DNA of 64,000 nucleotides, taken from positions 41,148 through 105,147 of the forward strand of contig VGCJ01000001.1 of assembly GCA_016870035.1 (NCBI GenBank), given 5' to 3'. A model generated the notes under the pieces. It was not told where the DNA came from. It saw nothing but the letters and a program-made list of their open reading frames with translations, and ran no database searches. Made by a program: the position numbers and the translations under genes. Origin of the DNA: Alphaproteobacteria bacterium. GTDB lineage: Bacteria; Pseudomonadota; Alphaproteobacteria; Rhizobiales; Beijerinckiaceae. The first letter of the stretch is position 1, and each line of letters begins with the position of its first letter. Below, in pieces: positions 8,298 to 16,552 of the stretch.

Positions 8298-8625
8298 GTT
8301 CTCGTAAGAGGACTATGACGATAAACTGTCATCAAAATAAACCTTTCGGACCCGGGGGCAGTACCCGGCGCCTCCACCAGAACCCATTGCGGCCTAAGCC
8401 GAAAAGACGGGCTCTGGCGGGGGCGAACTAGGATCGACGAGGGTGTAAAGGGTGGTCTTTCGTCCGGCATTGTACCACCGTTATCGGGCTAAACTTATAG
8501 TTGCCAATGACAACTATGCTCCGGTTGCCGTCGCTGCGTAATGCAGTGCCAAGACCGAAATCAAAGCCCTTGCGCTTAGCCGCGTAAGGCGGGGCCCGGA
8601 GGCGCCTGGCAACAGAAGCCTCCAC
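8298..8625 (+). ncRNA. ssrA: Circularly permuted two-piece tmRNA
   Basis: The acceptor piece comes first. A T-arm CCGGG-GGCAGTA-CCCGG (8352-8368) leads into CGCCTCC, A and an encoded CCA ending at 8379. About 40 bases later the coding piece begins at 8419 with GGGGGCG, which pairs with CGCCTCC and forms the G3-U70 wobble that marks alanine acceptors. It continues with the tRNA-like GAACTAGGATCGACG. The tag frame GCC...TAA (8503-8541) encodes ANDNYAPVAVAA, a recognisable alphaproteobacterial SsrA tag. The processed coding piece probably ends in the conserved CAACAGAAGCCTCCA near 8624. A TATATT at 8286-8291 would place the transcript start near 8298. The exact outer ends are estimates. tmRNA rescues stalled ribosomes and marks the product for ClpXP. 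Confidence 0.93.
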
Positions 8626-8636
8626 TTTTGTTTTTG
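8598..8636 (+). terminator. Intrinsic terminator at the end of ssrA
   Basis: GGAGGC (8598-8603) pairs with GCCTCC (8618-8623), followed by ACTTTTGTTTTT. The stem is also part of the mature 3' end of the tmRNA coding piece, so the same bases may serve both RNA structure and termination. Confidence 0.6.
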
Positions 8637-8644
8637 AGGGGGAA

Positions 8645-8661
8645 CGCCGACGTCTTCGGCG
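8645..8661 (+). other. Hairpin immediately before sspB
   Basis: CGCCGA (8645-8650) and TCGGCG (8656-8661) form a six-pair stem with a five-base loop that ends eight bases before the sspB ATG. It overlaps the place where a ribosome site should be. No good Shine-Dalgarno is visible otherwise, so the hairpin may restrict sspB translation or be a second terminator. Confidence 0.4.
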
Positions 8662-8668
8662 GGCAGTG

Positions 8669-9214
8669 ATGGGCGAAGATCTGATCCGTTACGATCTGAT
8701 GGTGCAAGACGCATTGCGTGGTGTGGTGCGCAAAGTGTTGCTCGATGCGGCGGAAAAAGGTCTCCCGGGCGAGCATCATTTTTTCGTGTCTTTCCGCACA
8801 AAAGCGCCGGGCGTTAAAGTCTCGTCTCGTTTGGTGGAACGCCACCCCGAAGAAATGACTATCGTTCTTCAACATCAATTCTGGGATTTGAATGTCACGA
8901 CCACTCATCTTGAAGTTGGGCTTTCTTTTGGCGGCATTCCGGAAAAATTGGTAATCCCTTTCGAAGCCATCACGAGTTTCTGGGATCCTTCTGTCGATTT
9001 CGGTTTGAAATTTGAATTGGCTACAGCGGATGCGGCTGACAATGACGCGACAAACGAAGCCACACAGTCTATTGAAAATGTAGAACCAGTTATGAAGCTT
9101 CCCGCCTCGGTTGAGACAAAAGACAATTCAGCCGAACCAATAGCCACAAACACATCCGAACCGCAAAGCGGTGCTGAAATTGTAAGTCTAAGCGCATTTC
9201 GTAAAAAACCATAG
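8669..9214 (+). CDS. sspB: ClpXP adaptor SspB, alphaproteobacterial type
   Basis: SspB tethers SsrA-tagged proteins to ClpXP. The 181-residue product starts MGEDLIRYDLMVQDALRGVV and has GLPGEHHFFVSFRTKAPGVK and VVLQHQFWDL-like (IVLQHQFWDLNV) blocks of the SspB fold (residues 1-120). A variable acidic linker follows. The C-terminus, EIVSLSAFRKKP, is the short ClpX-docking tail seen in this family. A GTG three bases earlier is an alternative start. It lies only about 45 bases after the tmRNA gene whose tag it recognises. With a terminator and a second hairpin in between, its expression may depend on readthrough from ssrA or a promoter within ssrA. Confidence 0.93.
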   Translation: MGEDLIRYDLMVQDALRGVVRKVLLDAAEKGLPGEHHFFVSFRTKAPGVKVSSRLVERHPEEMTIVLQHQFWDLNVTTTHLEVGLSFGGIPEKLVIPFEAITSFWDPSVDFGLKFELATADAADNDATNEATQSIENVEPVMKLPASVETKDNSAEPIATNTSEPQSGAEIVSLSAFRKKP

Positions 9215-9230
9215 ATAAGATCGCATCGCG

Positions 9231-9419
9231 GTGGTTGATATCATTTCGTTTCGAAAAGCCAAAAAATTGCTTTCACGCAAAGCGCATGATCAGGAAGTTA
9301 TTGAAAACCGAATTCGCTTCGGTCGCACAAAAGCACAAAAAGAAAATGATCGTCGCTCAGAAGAAAAGCGAGCAGCTCTTCTTGATGGCGCTAAGCGCCA
9401 TAATCCAAAGAGCGAATGA
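9231..9419 (+). CDS. DUF4169 family protein
   Basis: This is a small basic protein of 62 residues with a GTG start: MVDIISFRKAKKLLSRKAHD, then a highly charged helix (RIRFGRTKAQKENDRRSEEK). It matches the alphaproteobacterial DUF4169 pattern (N-terminal [I/V]NLR/SFRKAKK and a Lys/Arg-rich remainder). No function is known. It lies 16 bases after sspB and overlaps the start of the next gene by four bases (ATGA), so the three are probably one operon. Confidence 0.75.
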   Translation: MVDIISFRKAKKLLSRKAHDQEVIENRIRFGRTKAQKENDRRSEEKRAALLDGAKRHNPKSE

Positions 9420-9640
9420 CAAGCGGTCTCGTCAAACATTCAGTGACGATTGCCGGCCATCGGACGAGCATTTCATTAGAACCTGAATTTTGGAGTGCGT
9501 TACGCGAGATAGCCAAACGTAACAACAGAAGTCTTGGTTCGGAAATTGCGGTTATTGACGCGGAACGCAGCACACGCAATCTCTCCTCGGCGATCCGAGT
9601 GCATGTGTTGAAAGACGCTTTGGCGCACATCAAAGATTAA
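9416..9640 (+). CDS. Ribbon-helix-helix domain protein (RHH_4)
   Basis: The product is 74 residues. KHSVTIAGHRTSISLEPEFW forms the DNA-contacting strand, and the two helices (SALREIAKRNNRSLGSEIAVI, then SSAIRVHVLKDALAHIK) complete a ribbon-helix-helix. This subfamily is common in Hyphomicrobiales as a short stand-alone protein. The target is unknown; no toxin gene lies beside it, so an antitoxin role is not supported. Its ATG overlaps the DUF4169 stop, and its stop overlaps that of the convergent AsmA gene by four bases. Confidence 0.78.
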   Translation: MTSGLVKHSVTIAGHRTSISLEPEFWSALREIAKRNNRSLGSEIAVIDAERSTRNLSSAIRVHVLKDALAHIKD

Positions 9641-12600
9641 GGCGCAGGTGTAGCGGCAGGCACCGTCTGATCCGGCATTGTTTGTTGGGGATTTGATTTC
9701 TGCGCTTCAAGCTCTTTAGCTTTTAACTCGTCAAGTATGCGTTTGGTTTCCGCTTCTTCTTGCGCTTTCCGCGCTTCTTCAGCCAAGCGCGCCTCTTCCG
9801 CTTCACGCTTGGCGCGCTCTGCAAGGTCGCGCTCTACTTTGATCCGGCGGGCAAAAAAGGCGCGCTCACGTAAATCCGATTCTTGCGCTTCAATCCGTGC
9901 TAATTCTCGCGCGACTGCGCGTGTCGTCAAAATATTGGTGAGATTGGTCACATCGATATCGCGCGATACCGTTCCGGTTGTTTGACCTTTAAGAGTCACA
10001 ATCGCTTGCGGCGATGGTGCCGTCCAATCATTCGGCACTTCTTTCGTATCGATCACAACGCGGCCATCAAATTTCAAATTGCGCATATCCAGGGCAACAT
10101 TGCCTTGAAGCGATTGCCTATCTTGATGCGCATCTAAGGGACCATAGCGAATGACGCCCGAAGATGCGGTAAGCGGCGCGGAAAGTTCCGGCACCTGCAA
10201 CGCCCCACGCAATAATCCTATTGTCACCATATCGGTCACGCGTTTCAGCTCCGGTGGATCACGCTCGACATCAAGAGCGCGCGTTGTATTCGCGAGCGCA
10301 GATAAATCAAAACCCGGAACCGTAAGACCCGATATTTTGAGCTGCCCGCCACCCGAAAGCGATGCGGTAAAGGCGGAGATACTTTCTCCCGAACCGCCCC
10401 CATCAAATTGAATATCAGCACTGCCTCCCAGGCCCGCACGCGGGAAGAGATCAGAAAGCGCTACACCTTTAATGGATATTTTTCCAAGATAGGTCGCAAG
10501 ACTTCCCTGCCGGCGCAGTGTCAATGAGCCCGCGAAAGGCACATCAAAAACGCGTGCATCAATTGATCTGAATTCAAGCGCGTCCGGCTGCCAAAGAATC
10601 TCAGTTTTGACCTTCGAAAATTTTGCACCGAAAGCGGTATCAAGACGATCAATCTGGAGTGTGATCAAAGCATCGAGAGGCGGCGGGCCCATTTCCGAGA
10701 AGCGACTCGAGGACCAGACGGAACCAGACACAGGCTCAGCTACCGGGCCCGTAATGAGGGTGGTGATCGCGGTCAACGACAAGGCTTCGGCCTTAAGATC
10801 GCCTTCAATCTTTGCGACGGAAGCTTTGTAAGCCAGTGAACCCTTGATCTTTTGACCAAGAACGGATGCCTCAACTGTATTCACGGCTAAAATGTCATTC
10901 TTGTAATCCAACGACGCCGTCGCAGAGACCGGTAACTTCATGGTTGCATCAGGGAGAGGCATGCCAAAAGAGAGCAAAAGCGGTGCAGCATCCCTTGTAT
11001 CGAATTTGATCGGACCACTTACATGGGTTGACGAGGGATCAATGGTTAAATTCGCTATTCCATTGATACTTGCCACTTGTCCCTCAAGCATGAGGCCCGT
11101 TGAGGTTTGCGGATCACTCTTTGCATGAAGATCGAGACGCGCGCCGCCTTCAAGCGGCACAGGCAAGAGAGTGACTCCCGCTTGTCGCAAAAGGCTTGCC
11201 GCATCCGTTGATGTGATTTTTGCGGTGATATCAAAATTTGATCCGGCATCCGCAAAGCCAATACGGCCATTACCATTGATTGTTGTGGACGAAAGCGTTC
11301 CATCAAAGCCAATGCGCACAGTATGCGCCGCATTCGTCAATCGTTCCGCACTCACCGTTACATGCGCGGGGCTAATAGATCGAGCGCGTTCCGTAATAAT
11401 GTTTGTCACATGACCCGGAAACAATTTCTCAAAAAGAATCGAGAGCGGCGCCATGTCAGGCGCATCAATCATCGCTTCTACTTTTTCACCGGCAGCGGTC
11501 AAACGACCGCTCGCTTTCACCGTCGCGCCTCCAAGGTCTGCGATCTCAAGCGTATCGATCACAAGACCTTCGTCGGACGCTCGCGCCTTCATTTGAACGC
11601 GACCAGCATGCGCATCTTTCACACGCGCCGTGCGCACATTGCGCGCATCGATCAAAAGCGATGCATCGATCGCGCCCAAGCGTGCGGCCATCATCGGAAA
11701 ATCAGGCAGTTGATCGATATCGAATCCATCGGACGCCAATTGCGCATCAAGCCGCTCCCGCGCGCCCTCCTCCGGCATCGCATAACGAACGAGACCAGTG
11801 AGGTTGGATTTATCAAGACGGACTTTCAGATTGCTGGCGCCAATCAAGGTTGAAGAGAGAGCTAAATCGCCTTCAATCGCGATGTCGCGCGCTTCACCAA
11901 AACGCACAGATCGCCCCGAGGTTTCGCCATCAACCCAAGCCCCAAAACGTGGGAAATCTTTTGCCGTAAAAGTCGCTTTGCCAAAGAAGGCACCGCCATC
12001 CGTTAAGCCAATATCGCCTTTCGCGACCAAGCGTGCGCCACCGGGCAGATCCGCTTCACCTTGTTTGAGTTTCATACCCTCGATATCAAGATGCGTATCG
12101 AGTTTCAGGTTCTTGATTGTATCGCCGCCTGCAAGAACGCTCTCAATCGACAGCTTGACATCAACCGGTATTGACGGAGTCAAATCCTGATCGGACGCAA
12201 GCAAAATGCCACGCCATGTGGACAATACGTCGAGCAAAGGTGGGAAATTTCTGTTCTGTACGGGCAATGTGCGATCAAGATCAATTTGCCGCGCATCAAG
12301 AAACAAAATCATACCGCCCTTTTGTCCGAGCGTACCATTGCCAGAGCCTGTGAGCTTAAAACCGCTTTCATCACCACCGGCTTGAATTTCGGCCGATGAA
12401 ATATCAAAGCCACGACCTGCAAGACGCAATGACGAGGACACTGTTACAGGACGAATGCCGATATCATTATCTTCCGGCCAGGCCATATCGCCTTCAAGTT
12501 TGAGCTTGCCGTCAAAACCTGTTTCACCGAGTGTTGAAATGATTCCATCAAGTTCAGCGCGAAAGCCGCCACCTTTGCGATCAATCCCCGCACGCGTGCG

Positions 12601-13290
12601 CAACAAGCCTGCTTCATCAAGAGCACCGGTTGTGAGACGAACATTGACAGAACGTCCATGCCATTGACCCGTGCCCTCAACATACCAAGGACCTGATAAA
12701 GCCGCAGCCTCAACATCGAGTTCCAATTTCGAGAGACGCATGGGAGGCGCGTCTGCGGTTGGAATAACAGCCAATTCACCATTACGCAGAGCTAGCGTTT
12801 CAATACGGATTGCCCAACCCGAAGACGCATCGCCTGTATTATTATTCGATAAAGCTGGAAATTTCGGTACGCGACCATCGGCTGAAATTGCGAGCGTGAC
12901 GACCGGCTTTTCAACGATCGCCTCCATCACATGGATCTCGCCTTTGAGAAGCGGCATCGTGCCAATATCGAGCGAGACGCGATCAGCCTTCACTTCGATA
13001 CCCGCCGCCTTGCTGCCGATCGTGACACCCACAAGCTTCACGACAGGAAATGGCAGGAAGCGAACCGAAATCGCACCCTCGACCGCAATGCGGGTTCCGG
13101 CAGCGCGCGACAGCGTCTCTTCGACAAAGGCGCGACGCTCGTTAAAATCAACGAAAAGCGGAGCGAGCAGTGCCATAAAGAGCACGCCGATAATCAGAAT
13201 CGCCAGTCCGGTCAGAAACTCGCGCACGAAACGCCTACCCATTTTTGTTGTTGAGGCCGAAGACCCCGGCCGCCGCGGCGCACCATACAA
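9637..13290 (-). CDS. asmA: AsmA-family outer-membrane biogenesis protein
   Basis: This is a very large 1217-residue protein. An N-terminal membrane helix (FLTGLAILIIGVLFMALLAPLF) is followed by RRAFVEETLSRAAGTRIAVEGAISVRFLPFPVVKL, the typical AsmA start. Long beta-rich repeats then form the bridge-like groove of this superfamily, thought to carry lipid between inner and outer membrane. The final section (RARGLGGSADIQFDGGGSGES-like, about 960-1100) resembles the AsmA C-terminal domain. The last 110 residues are a charged helical, Ala/Glu/Lys-rich tail ending in a Pro/Thr stretch. The start is uncertain: an ATG at 13242 (MGRRFVREFL) is an alternative. Confidence 0.88.
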   Translation of the reverse strand: MYGAPRRPGSSASTTKMGRRFVREFLTGLAILIIGVLFMALLAPLFVDFNERRAFVEETLSRAAGTRIAVEGAISVRFLPFPVVKLVGVTIGSKAAGIEVKADRVSLDIGTMPLLKGEIHVMEAIVEKPVVTLAISADGRVPKFPALSNNNTGDASSGWAIRIETLALRNGELAVIPTADAPPMRLSKLELDVEAAALSGPWYVEGTGQWHGRSVNVRLTTGALDEAGLLRTRAGIDRKGGGFRAELDGIISTLGETGFDGKLKLEGDMAWPEDNDIGIRPVTVSSSLRLAGRGFDISSAEIQAGGDESGFKLTGSGNGTLGQKGGMILFLDARQIDLDRTLPVQNRNFPPLLDVLSTWRGILLASDQDLTPSIPVDVKLSIESVLAGGDTIKNLKLDTHLDIEGMKLKQGEADLPGGARLVAKGDIGLTDGGAFFGKATFTAKDFPRFGAWVDGETSGRSVRFGEARDIAIEGDLALSSTLIGASNLKVRLDKSNLTGLVRYAMPEEGARERLDAQLASDGFDIDQLPDFPMMAARLGAIDASLLIDARNVRTARVKDAHAGRVQMKARASDEGLVIDTLEIADLGGATVKASGRLTAAGEKVEAMIDAPDMAPLSILFEKLFPGHVTNIITERARSISPAHVTVSAERLTNAAHTVRIGFDGTLSSTTINGNGRIGFADAGSNFDITAKITSTDAASLLRQAGVTLLPVPLEGGARLDLHAKSDPQTSTGLMLEGQVASINGIANLTIDPSSTHVSGPIKFDTRDAAPLLLSFGMPLPDATMKLPVSATASLDYKNDILAVNTVEASVLGQKIKGSLAYKASVAKIEGDLKAEALSLTAITTLITGPVAEPVSGSVWSSSRFSEMGPPPLDALITLQIDRLDTAFGAKFSKVKTEILWQPDALEFRSIDARVFDVPFAGSLTLRRQGSLATYLGKISIKGVALSDLFPRAGLGGSADIQFDGGGSGESISAFTASLSGGGQLKISGLTVPGFDLSALANTTRALDVERDPPELKRVTDMVTIGLLRGALQVPELSAPLTASSGVIRYGPLDAHQDRQSLQGNVALDMRNLKFDGRVVIDTKEVPNDWTAPSPQAIVTLKGQTTGTVSRDIDVTNLTNILTTRAVARELARIEAQESDLRERAFFARRIKVERDLAERAKREAEEARLAEEARKAQEEAETKRILDELKAKELEAQKSNPQQTMPDQTVPAATPAP

Positions 13291-13488
13291 GGGGAAAGAG
13301 CCCTGCGCGACGGTTTTTCAAAGTCAGACGGCAAAAGAAAGGCAATAGGATTAAGAAATTTCACGCCTTGCCAGCCGCTTCCCGATCCCGATAATGAGAA
13401 CAAATCAAATCCCTCGCGCGATCGAGCCCCAACGTCCGCCAAACCGAAGATCAATCCGCTCTTTTTTGCGCCTTTTGTCTCCTCCGTC

Positions 13489-13980
13489 ATGCGGCCTGAA
13501 CCGGCATGGATTGATGACAATAACTATATGAATATGGCTTATTATCACGTCATGTTCGACCGAACGCTCGATGAGGCGCTCGATCTCGTCGGGCTAGATG
13601 AGGACTATTATCGCGAGGGGCCTAGCACCATTTTCGTGGCCGAAGCGCATCTCTCTTATCGGCGCGAAGTTCTTGCCGATATGCCCGTGCGGGTAACGCT
13701 TCAACTCATCGACTATGATGTGAAACGCATGCATCTCGCGCTGGAGATGCGCCACGCGCAAGAAGGATGGCTGGCTGCGACCGCGGAAGTCATGCTGCTC
13801 CATATTCTCCATGAGGGGCGAAAAGTTGGGCCCTTCCCGCCCGAAATTCTCGAAGCCATTGCGGTGATGAAATCGGCCCATGCCGCTTTGCCCCGCCCCG
13901 ACCACATCGGCCGCGTGATCACCATCCCCAATACAGGCCGCGCGGGTAAAGTTGGCCGCCATCAGACGCCGCGCTTTTGA
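13489..13980 (+). CDS. Hotdog-fold acyl-CoA thioesterase (4HBT_2 type), N-terminus unclear
   Basis: The 163-residue product has MNMAYYHVMFDRTLDEALDLVG, AEAHLSYRREVLADMPVRVTLQLIDYD, LHILHEGRKVGPFPPEI and AAHAALPRPDHIGRVITIP. These blocks belong to a 4HBT-like family common in alphaproteobacteria. Family members usually read WIDYNGHxNMAYY at the active site; here it is WIDDNNYMNMAYY, with the Asp kept but Gly and His replaced. The in-frame sequence upstream of the ATG (13447-13488, reading NPLFFAPFVSSV) looks like the family's real N-terminus. No ATG, GTG or TTG was found further up in this frame, so the true start may be unusual or disrupted by a small change. Confidence 0.75.
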   Translation: MRPEPAWIDDNNYMNMAYYHVMFDRTLDEALDLVGLDEDYYREGPSTIFVAEAHLSYRREVLADMPVRVTLQLIDYDVKRMHLALEMRHAQEGWLAATAEVMLLHILHEGRKVGPFPPEILEAIAVMKSAHAALPRPDHIGRVITIPNTGRAGKVGRHQTPRF

Positions 13981-14052
13981 TCGACATCGCGGGTCAGCTC
14001 GTTCATTCTCCCGCTCTGATTCGTGCTTTGTTCGTCTCTTTCGAGGTTTCGA

Positions 14053-16533
14053 GTGAGTGATCCCTTCCCCTCCGATGATGATCTCGCCTATCGGCCGAAA
14101 GCCGGAGGGTTGGCGCAGCGCGCGCAAACCGCTGCGCGCGGCAATGGCGTCTATCTTGAAGGATTAAACCCCGAGCAACGTCGCGCCGTCGAAGCCATCG
14201 AAGGTCCAGTGCTTGTGCTTGCCGGTGCAGGCACAGGTAAGACGCGTGTGCTCACCACCCGCATTGCCCATATCATTGCAACCGGCAGCGCTTATCCATC
14301 ACAAATTCTCGCGGTGACCTTCACAAACAAAGCGGCGCGCGAAATGAAAGAGCGCATCGCGCATCTCGTTGGTGAAGTTGCCGAAGGCATGCCTTGGCTT
14401 GGAACATTCCACGCGATTGGTACAAAAATTTTACGCCGTCATGCTGAACTTGTCGGGTTGAAATCAGATTTCACCATTCTGGATTCGGATGATCAGATCC
14501 GTCTGATGCGGCAGGTCATCCGCGCCGAAGACATTGATGAGAAACGCTGGCCTGCGCGCGCGCTCTCTTCATTTATCGATGGCTGGAAAAATCGCGGACT
14601 CAAGCCCGACAAGGTGCCTTCAGGCGAAGCAGCCGCTTTTGCCAATGGCAAAGGCGCGAAACTTTATGCACTCTATCAAGAGCGCTTGAAACAATTAAAC
14701 GCGGCCGATTTTGGTGATCTGCTGCTTGAGAATTTGCGTCTCTTCCGTGAACAACCCGATATATTGAGTGCTTATCAAGAGCGTTTCAAATTCATGCTCG
14801 TTGACGAGTATCAAGACACCAATATCGCACAATATTTATGGCTGCGTCTTTTGGCGCAAGGCCGCCGTAATGTCTGTTGCGTGGGTGACGATGATCAATC
14901 GATCTATGGGTGGCGCGGCGCGGAAGTTGATAACATACTGCGTTTCGAGAAAGATTTTCCCGGCTCGGTCGTCATTCGCCTCGAGCGCAATTATCGTTCG
15001 ACCGGGCATATTCTGAATGCTGCCGGAAAACTGATCGCGCATAATCAGGGTCGCCTCGGCAAAACGCTTTTCACCGATGATGAAGAAGGCGAGAAACCGA
15101 CGCTCACTGGCGCTTGGGACTCGGAAGAAGAAGCGCGTTTGATCGGTGAAGAAATCGAAGCGCTTCAACATAAGGGTCATGCGCTTGCCGATATCGCGAT
15201 TCTTGTTCGTATCTCAGCGCAAATGCGCGAGATTGAAGATCGCTTTGTTACATTGGGTCTGCCTTATCGCGTCATCGGCGGTCCGCGCTTTTATGAACGC
15301 GCCGAAATTCGTGATGCGATGGCCTATCTGCGTGTCGTCGCGAACCCTGCTGACGATCTTGCTTTTGAGCGCATCGTCAATACACCGAAGCGAGGCTTAG
15401 GTGATGCAACAATAGAGCAAGTGCATTTATACGCGCGCAAGAATGGCGTCGCGATGCTTGAAGCTGTGCGCCGCTTGATCGAAACCGATGAATTGAAACC
15501 ACGCCCGCGCTCGACTTTGCGCGAGCTTGCTAAAAGTTTTGAACGCTGGTCTTCACTCATCGAAACCATGAAACATTCGGAACTCGCCGAACAGATTTTG
15601 GAAGAATCCGGCTACACCGATATGTGGCAAAAGGAACGTACTGCCGACAGCGCCGGTCGTCTCGAGAACTTGAAAGAGCTTGTGCGGTCTATGGAAGAAT
15701 TTCCAGACCTCGCAGGGTTCCTTGAACATGTCTCACTTGTCATGGAAATGAGCGACAATGATTCGAGCGATCGCGTATCGATCATGACCCTGCATGGCGC
15801 GAAAGGTCTGGAATTCGAAACGGTATTCTTGCCTGGTTGGGAAGAAGGCCTTTTTCCAAATCAACGCGCATTGGACGAAAATGGGCGTGCGGGTTTGGAG
15901 GAAGAACGTCGCCTCGCTTATGTCGGCCTCACCCGCGCAAGACGACGCTCGAAACTTTATTTCGCAAGCAATCGTCGCATTCATGGTTTGTGGAGCGCGA
16001 CTGTCCCCTCACGCTTCATTGATGAATTGCCGCCCGAACATATTGAAGTGATGGACGCGCCTGCAGGATTTGCGAGTGGTCAAGGCGGTTATGGTCGCTC
16101 GCGTTTTGATCAACAAAGTTTCGGTGGATCATCCTATCAAACGCCGGGCTGGCAACGCGCACAACAGCGTGGCGGGAGTACCGATCGTGGCCCGGGTGGA
16201 CGCGGACGCGTCGCCGGTGGATATGATGAAGATGATGATCGCAGTGAACGCCGCGATGACCCGCAAAGAGTATGCCGTTTCAGCACTGACGGATTTTCAG
16301 AACGCGCGGAACCCTATCGCGCACCGCCCGCACGTCGCAGCACAATGCTGATCGAAGGCGAACTTGTTGCAAAATCGACGGGCTCACCTTCACGATTTAG
16401 CGAAGGGGATCGTGTGTTTCACATCAAATTCGGCAATGGTTCAGTGGCGAGTATTGATGGCAACAAACTCACAATCGATTTCGACAAAGCTGGCCGCAAA
16501 ATGGTGCTGGATAGTTTTATTGAGAAGGTGTGA
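14053..16533 (+). CDS. uvrD: UvrD/PcrA-type superfamily 1 DNA helicase
   Basis: This 3'-5' helicase serves nucleotide excision and mismatch repair and removes RecA filaments. With the GTG at 14053, after GAGG, the product is 826 residues. Motifs in order are GAGTGKT (58-64), TFTNKAAREMKER, LVDEYQDTN, CVGDDDQSIYGWRGA, LERNYRS, MTLHGAKGLEFETVFLPG and EERRLAYVGLTRAR. After about residue 670 a Gly/Arg/Asp-rich disordered segment follows. A C-terminal Tudor-like module (FSEGDRVFHIKFGNGSVASI) is known in PcrA/UvrD to bind RNA polymerase. A GTG at 14023 is less likely as start. Confidence 0.95.
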   Translation: MSDPFPSDDDLAYRPKAGGLAQRAQTAARGNGVYLEGLNPEQRRAVEAIEGPVLVLAGAGTGKTRVLTTRIAHIIATGSAYPSQILAVTFTNKAAREMKERIAHLVGEVAEGMPWLGTFHAIGTKILRRHAELVGLKSDFTILDSDDQIRLMRQVIRAEDIDEKRWPARALSSFIDGWKNRGLKPDKVPSGEAAAFANGKGAKLYALYQERLKQLNAADFGDLLLENLRLFREQPDILSAYQERFKFMLVDEYQDTNIAQYLWLRLLAQGRRNVCCVGDDDQSIYGWRGAEVDNILRFEKDFPGSVVIRLERNYRSTGHILNAAGKLIAHNQGRLGKTLFTDDEEGEKPTLTGAWDSEEEARLIGEEIEALQHKGHALADIAILVRISAQMREIEDRFVTLGLPYRVIGGPRFYERAEIRDAMAYLRVVANPADDLAFERIVNTPKRGLGDATIEQVHLYARKNGVAMLEAVRRLIETDELKPRPRSTLRELAKSFERWSSLIETMKHSELAEQILEESGYTDMWQKERTADSAGRLENLKELVRSMEEFPDLAGFLEHVSLVMEMSDNDSSDRVSIMTLHGAKGLEFETVFLPGWEEGLFPNQRALDENGRAGLEEERRLAYVGLTRARRRSKLYFASNRRIHGLWSATVPSRFIDELPPEHIEVMDAPAGFASGQGGYGRSRFDQQSFGGSSYQTPGWQRAQQRGGSTDRGPGGRGRVAGGYDEDDDRSERRDDPQRVCRFSTDGFSERAEPYRAPPARRSTMLIEGELVAKSTGSPSRFSEGDRVFHIKFGNGSVASIDGNKLTIDFDKAGRKMVLDSFIEKV

Positions 16534-16552
16534 GTTCAGCGCTTAGATAATT

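Noticed and set aside
8598..8603. GGAGGCGCC as the 5' half of the tmRNA acceptor stem
   Set aside because: It lies after the tag frame. The correct 5' half is GGGGGCG at 8419, which pairs with CGCCTCC of the acceptor piece.
9416..9640. Ribbon-helix-helix gene as an antitoxin
   Set aside because: No toxin-like gene is adjacent; it is part of an sspB-DUF4169 run and matches the stand-alone RHH_4 type.
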